NCBI GenBank assembly: GCA_017469325.1
Contig: JAFUGO010000069.1
Location: 1 to 25,372 of the forward strand
DNA length: 25,372 nucleotides
Origin: Mogibacterium sp.
Lineage (GTDB): Bacteria > Bacillota_A > Clostridia > Peptostreptococcales > Anaerovoracaceae
Direction: 5' to 3'
Shown: in pieces, positions 23,455-25,372 of the stretch
Position numbering within the stretch: the first letter of the stretch is position 1
How the letters are laid out: the number at the start of each line of letters is the position of its first letter
Translations under genes and position numbers: made by a program
The notes under the pieces: model-generated
The model's database searches: none
What the model saw: the letters and a program-made list of their open reading frames with translations, nothing else
Told to the model about the DNA's origin: nothing

Positions 23455-25372
23455 ATGCGTATGAATTTGAACAGTGAACAGAATAAGGCGGTGAGACAGA
23501 TCGAGGGTCCTGTCCTGATACTCGCGGGAGCGGGTTCGGGCAAGACCGCGACCATGACGCACCGCATGGCATACATGATAGAGCAGGGGATAGATCCGCA
23601 CAGCATCCTTGCGGTGACCTTCACCAACAAGGCGGCCGGCGAGATGAGAAGCCGTGTCGAGGATCTTGTCGGAGAAGCCTACGGCATGTGGATCATGACA
23701 TTCCACGCCATGTGCCTTCGCATGCTCAGATACTCGCCCGAGAGGCTCGGGTACAAGTCAGGCTTTACCGTCTATGACGAGACAGATAAAAAGACTATCA
23801 TTAAGCGGATCTGCAAGGATATGTCCATCGATGAGAAGCTGACTCCGGTATCTCTCATTATCTCTGTCATAAGCAAGTGCAAAGAGCGCGAAGAGGGCCC
23901 GGATGAGTTTCTGATGTCGAGGCCGGGATTCCCGCAGGATAAGATGATCAGCGGGGTGTACAGAAGATACAACGAAGAGATGATGGCCGCGAATGCCATG
24001 GACTTTGACGATCTTCTGTGGAACGGAGTGAAGCTGCTTGAGCAAAATCCGGACATACTGGCGTATTACGCGGGCCGCTTCAGATACATAATGGTGGACG
24101 AATACCAGGATACAAACTACCTGCAGTACAAGCTCATAAGGATGCTGGCATCGGTCCACGGCAACCTCTGCGTTGTAGGTGACGACGACCAGTGCATCTA
24201 CCAGTGGCGCGGAGCCGATATCCGCAACATACTCGATTTTGAGAATGACTTCGGCAACGTGCTCACCATCAGGCTCGAGCAGAATTACAGATCCGACGGC
24301 AACATCCTGAAGCTTGCCAACTCGGTCATCAAAAACAATAAGGAAAGAAAGGCCAAAGCGCTCTGGACCGACAGAAGCGACGGCGAAAAGATCACATACA
24401 AGAGGCTGCCTGACGAGAAGCAGGAGGCCTGGTGGATAGGCTCGGAGATAGAGAGGCTCAGGGAGACCGAAGGCTACAGCTACAAGGACTTCGCGATCCT
24501 TTACCGCAAGAACGCACAGTCGAGAAGCTTTGAAGAGAAGTTCAGCTTCCGCGGCATTCCGTACAGGGTGCTGGCGGGACTCAGATACTACGACCGCAAA
24601 GAGATCAAGGATGTCATGGCGTATCTGCGCCTGATCGAGAATCCCGAAGACAACGTGTCCATGCTCAGAGTCATAAACGAGCCTAAGCGCGGTGTGGGCG
24701 GCAAGACTCTCGCGGGCATACAGGAGTACGCCAACGCCTATAAGATAAGCATGTTCGAAGCTCTCTGTGAGCCCGAGCTCCTGGGCGGACTCGGACCTAA
24801 GGTCCGCGGGAACATCGAAGCCTTCACCGGCATGATATCCGGCATCAGAGCCGAACAGGAAAACCTCACACTGACAGATATCTATGAGAATATACTCTCG
24901 AAGTCCGGCTATCTAAAAGCTCTCGAAGACGCGGGCACGGTAGAGGCCGAGAGCCGCATAGAGAATATAATGGAATTCAAGTCCGTCATAGCCGAATTCG
25001 AAAAAGGTCTGGCAGACGGATCGGCCATGGCGCTGCGCGAAGAGATGAATGCCGAGAGGCTCGCTCTGATGGGCGAGGGCTTTACGGCAGAGGAGCCGAC
25101 AGAGCTTTCGGCCTTCCTCGAGCAGATAACGCTCATGGCGGACATAGACAATCATGACGAGGACGAAGATGCCGTGGTGCTGATGACTCTTCACTCAGCC
25201 AAGGGCCTGGAATTCCCGGTGGTATTCATTCCGGGTATGGAGAACGGGATGTTCCCGGGTATCGGAGCCTTTGATGAGGACCATGGCATGGAGGAGGAGC
25301 GCAGGCTCTGCTATGTGAGCATAACCCGCGCAAAGAAGAAGCTCTATCTGACCGGAGCCCAGGTGCGCACGG
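23455..25372 (+). CDS. UvrD/PcrA-type SF1A DNA helicase, 3' end outside the window
   Basis: About 639 residues are visible of an ATP-dependent 3'-5' DNA helicase, probably close to 90 percent of a PcrA-sized protein; the frame is open to the window end. Motifs in order, numbered from ATG 23461, are the Q motif LNSEQNKAV, Walker A AGAGSGKT (22-29), VTFTNKAAGEM, FHAMCLRMLR, Walker B VDEYQDTNY (D213-E214), GDDDQCIYQWRGAD, LEQNYRS, MTLHSAKGLEFPVVFIPGME and EERRLCYVSITRAKKKLYL. It has no nuclease motif in the visible part, which separates it from addA. It is probably PcrA or a paralogue; I leave the symbol open because Clostridia often carry several UvrD-like helicases. ATG 23455 (MRMNLNSE) and 23461 are both possible. 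The gene diverges from gdhA. Confidence 0.92.
   Translation, partial: MRMNLNSEQNKAVRQIEGPVLILAGAGSGKTATMTHRMAYMIEQGIDPHSILAVTFTNKAAGEMRSRVEDLVGEAYGMWIMTFHAMCLRMLRYSPERLGYKSGFTVYDETDKKTIIKRICKDMSIDEKLTPVSLIISVISKCKEREEGPDEFLMSRPGFPQDKMISGVYRRYNEEMMAANAMDFDDLLWNGVKLLEQNPDILAYYAGRFRYIMVDEYQDTNYLQYKLIRMLASVHGNLCVVGDDDQCIYQWRGADIRNILDFENDFGNVLTIRLEQNYRSDGNILKLANSVIKNNKERKAKALWTDRSDGEKITYKRLPDEKQEAWWIGSEIERLRETEGYSYKDFAILYRKNAQSRSFEEKFSFRGIPYRVLAGLRYYDRKEIKDVMAYLRLIENPEDNVSMLRVINEPKRGVGGKTLAGIQEYANAYKISMFEALCEPELLGGLGPKVRGNIEAFTGMISGIRAEQENLTLTDIYENILSKSGYLKALEDAGTVEAESRIENIMEFKSVIAEFEKGLADGSAMALREEMNAERLALMGEGFTAEEPTELSAFLEQITLMADIDNHDEDEDAVVLMTLHSAKGLEFPVVFIPGMENGMFPGIGAFDEDHGMEEERRLCYVSITRAKKKLYLTGAQVRT

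Overview
The window looks like a chromosomal segment of an anaerobic Clostridia-class Firmicute. The evidence is a SCIFF-type RiPP precursor with its radical SAM/SPASM maturase, the yicC-gmk-rpoZ cluster, an AddA (not RecB-type) recombination nuclease, a heterodimeric ABC exporter, a Clostridium-like hexameric glutamate dehydrogenase, and Gram-positive AGGAGG ribosome binding sites with TGn-extended -10 promoters. No mobile element, CRISPR array, rRNA or tRNA was seen. Genes are densely packed; the largest gap is about 180 bp.

Layout. (1) 1-6989, one probable operon on the + strand: the tail of an unidentified gene, two ABC half-transporters forming an exporter with one consensus and one degenerate ATP site, an alpha-phosphohexomutase, and an unrecognised membrane-anchored protein. 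(2) 6981-9781: a universal-stress-protein domain fused to an unknown C-terminal domain, then the SCIFF precursor with its own promoter, an intrinsic terminator acting as an attenuator, and the SCIFF maturase. (3) 9787-13487: rdgB, a YihY/BrkB membrane protein, a diacylglycerol-kinase-like lipid kinase, a metallo-beta-lactamase-fold hydrolase and a small membrane-anchored acidic protein, all on +. They converge on a - strand membrane-anchored endonuclease/exonuclease/phosphatase-family enzyme (13500-14600). (4) 14703-18166: yicC, gmk, rpoZ and gpmI on +, closed by a strong terminator. (5) 18183-21868: addA with its own promoter, ending in a bidirectional terminator shared with the convergent gdhA (- strand). 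(6) 23276-25372: the gdhA promoter region, divergent from a PcrA/UvrD helicase that runs off the window end.

The most interesting points are these. The SCIFF peptide has only five cysteines: residues 32 and 37 are both serine, and these are the positions I recall as the thioether donor (Cys32) and acceptor (Thr37) of the studied homologue CteA, while the maturase looks intact. Three nucleic-acid or nucleotide-maintenance genes (rdgB, addA, pcrA/uvrD) have -10 boxes placed so close to the start codon that their mRNAs should be leaderless or nearly so, and none has a Shine-Dalgarno sequence. Other points are a USP fusion protein, a roughly 130-residue acidic insertion in one ABC subunit, and a paired CCCGGG-containing inverted repeat around a divergent promoter.
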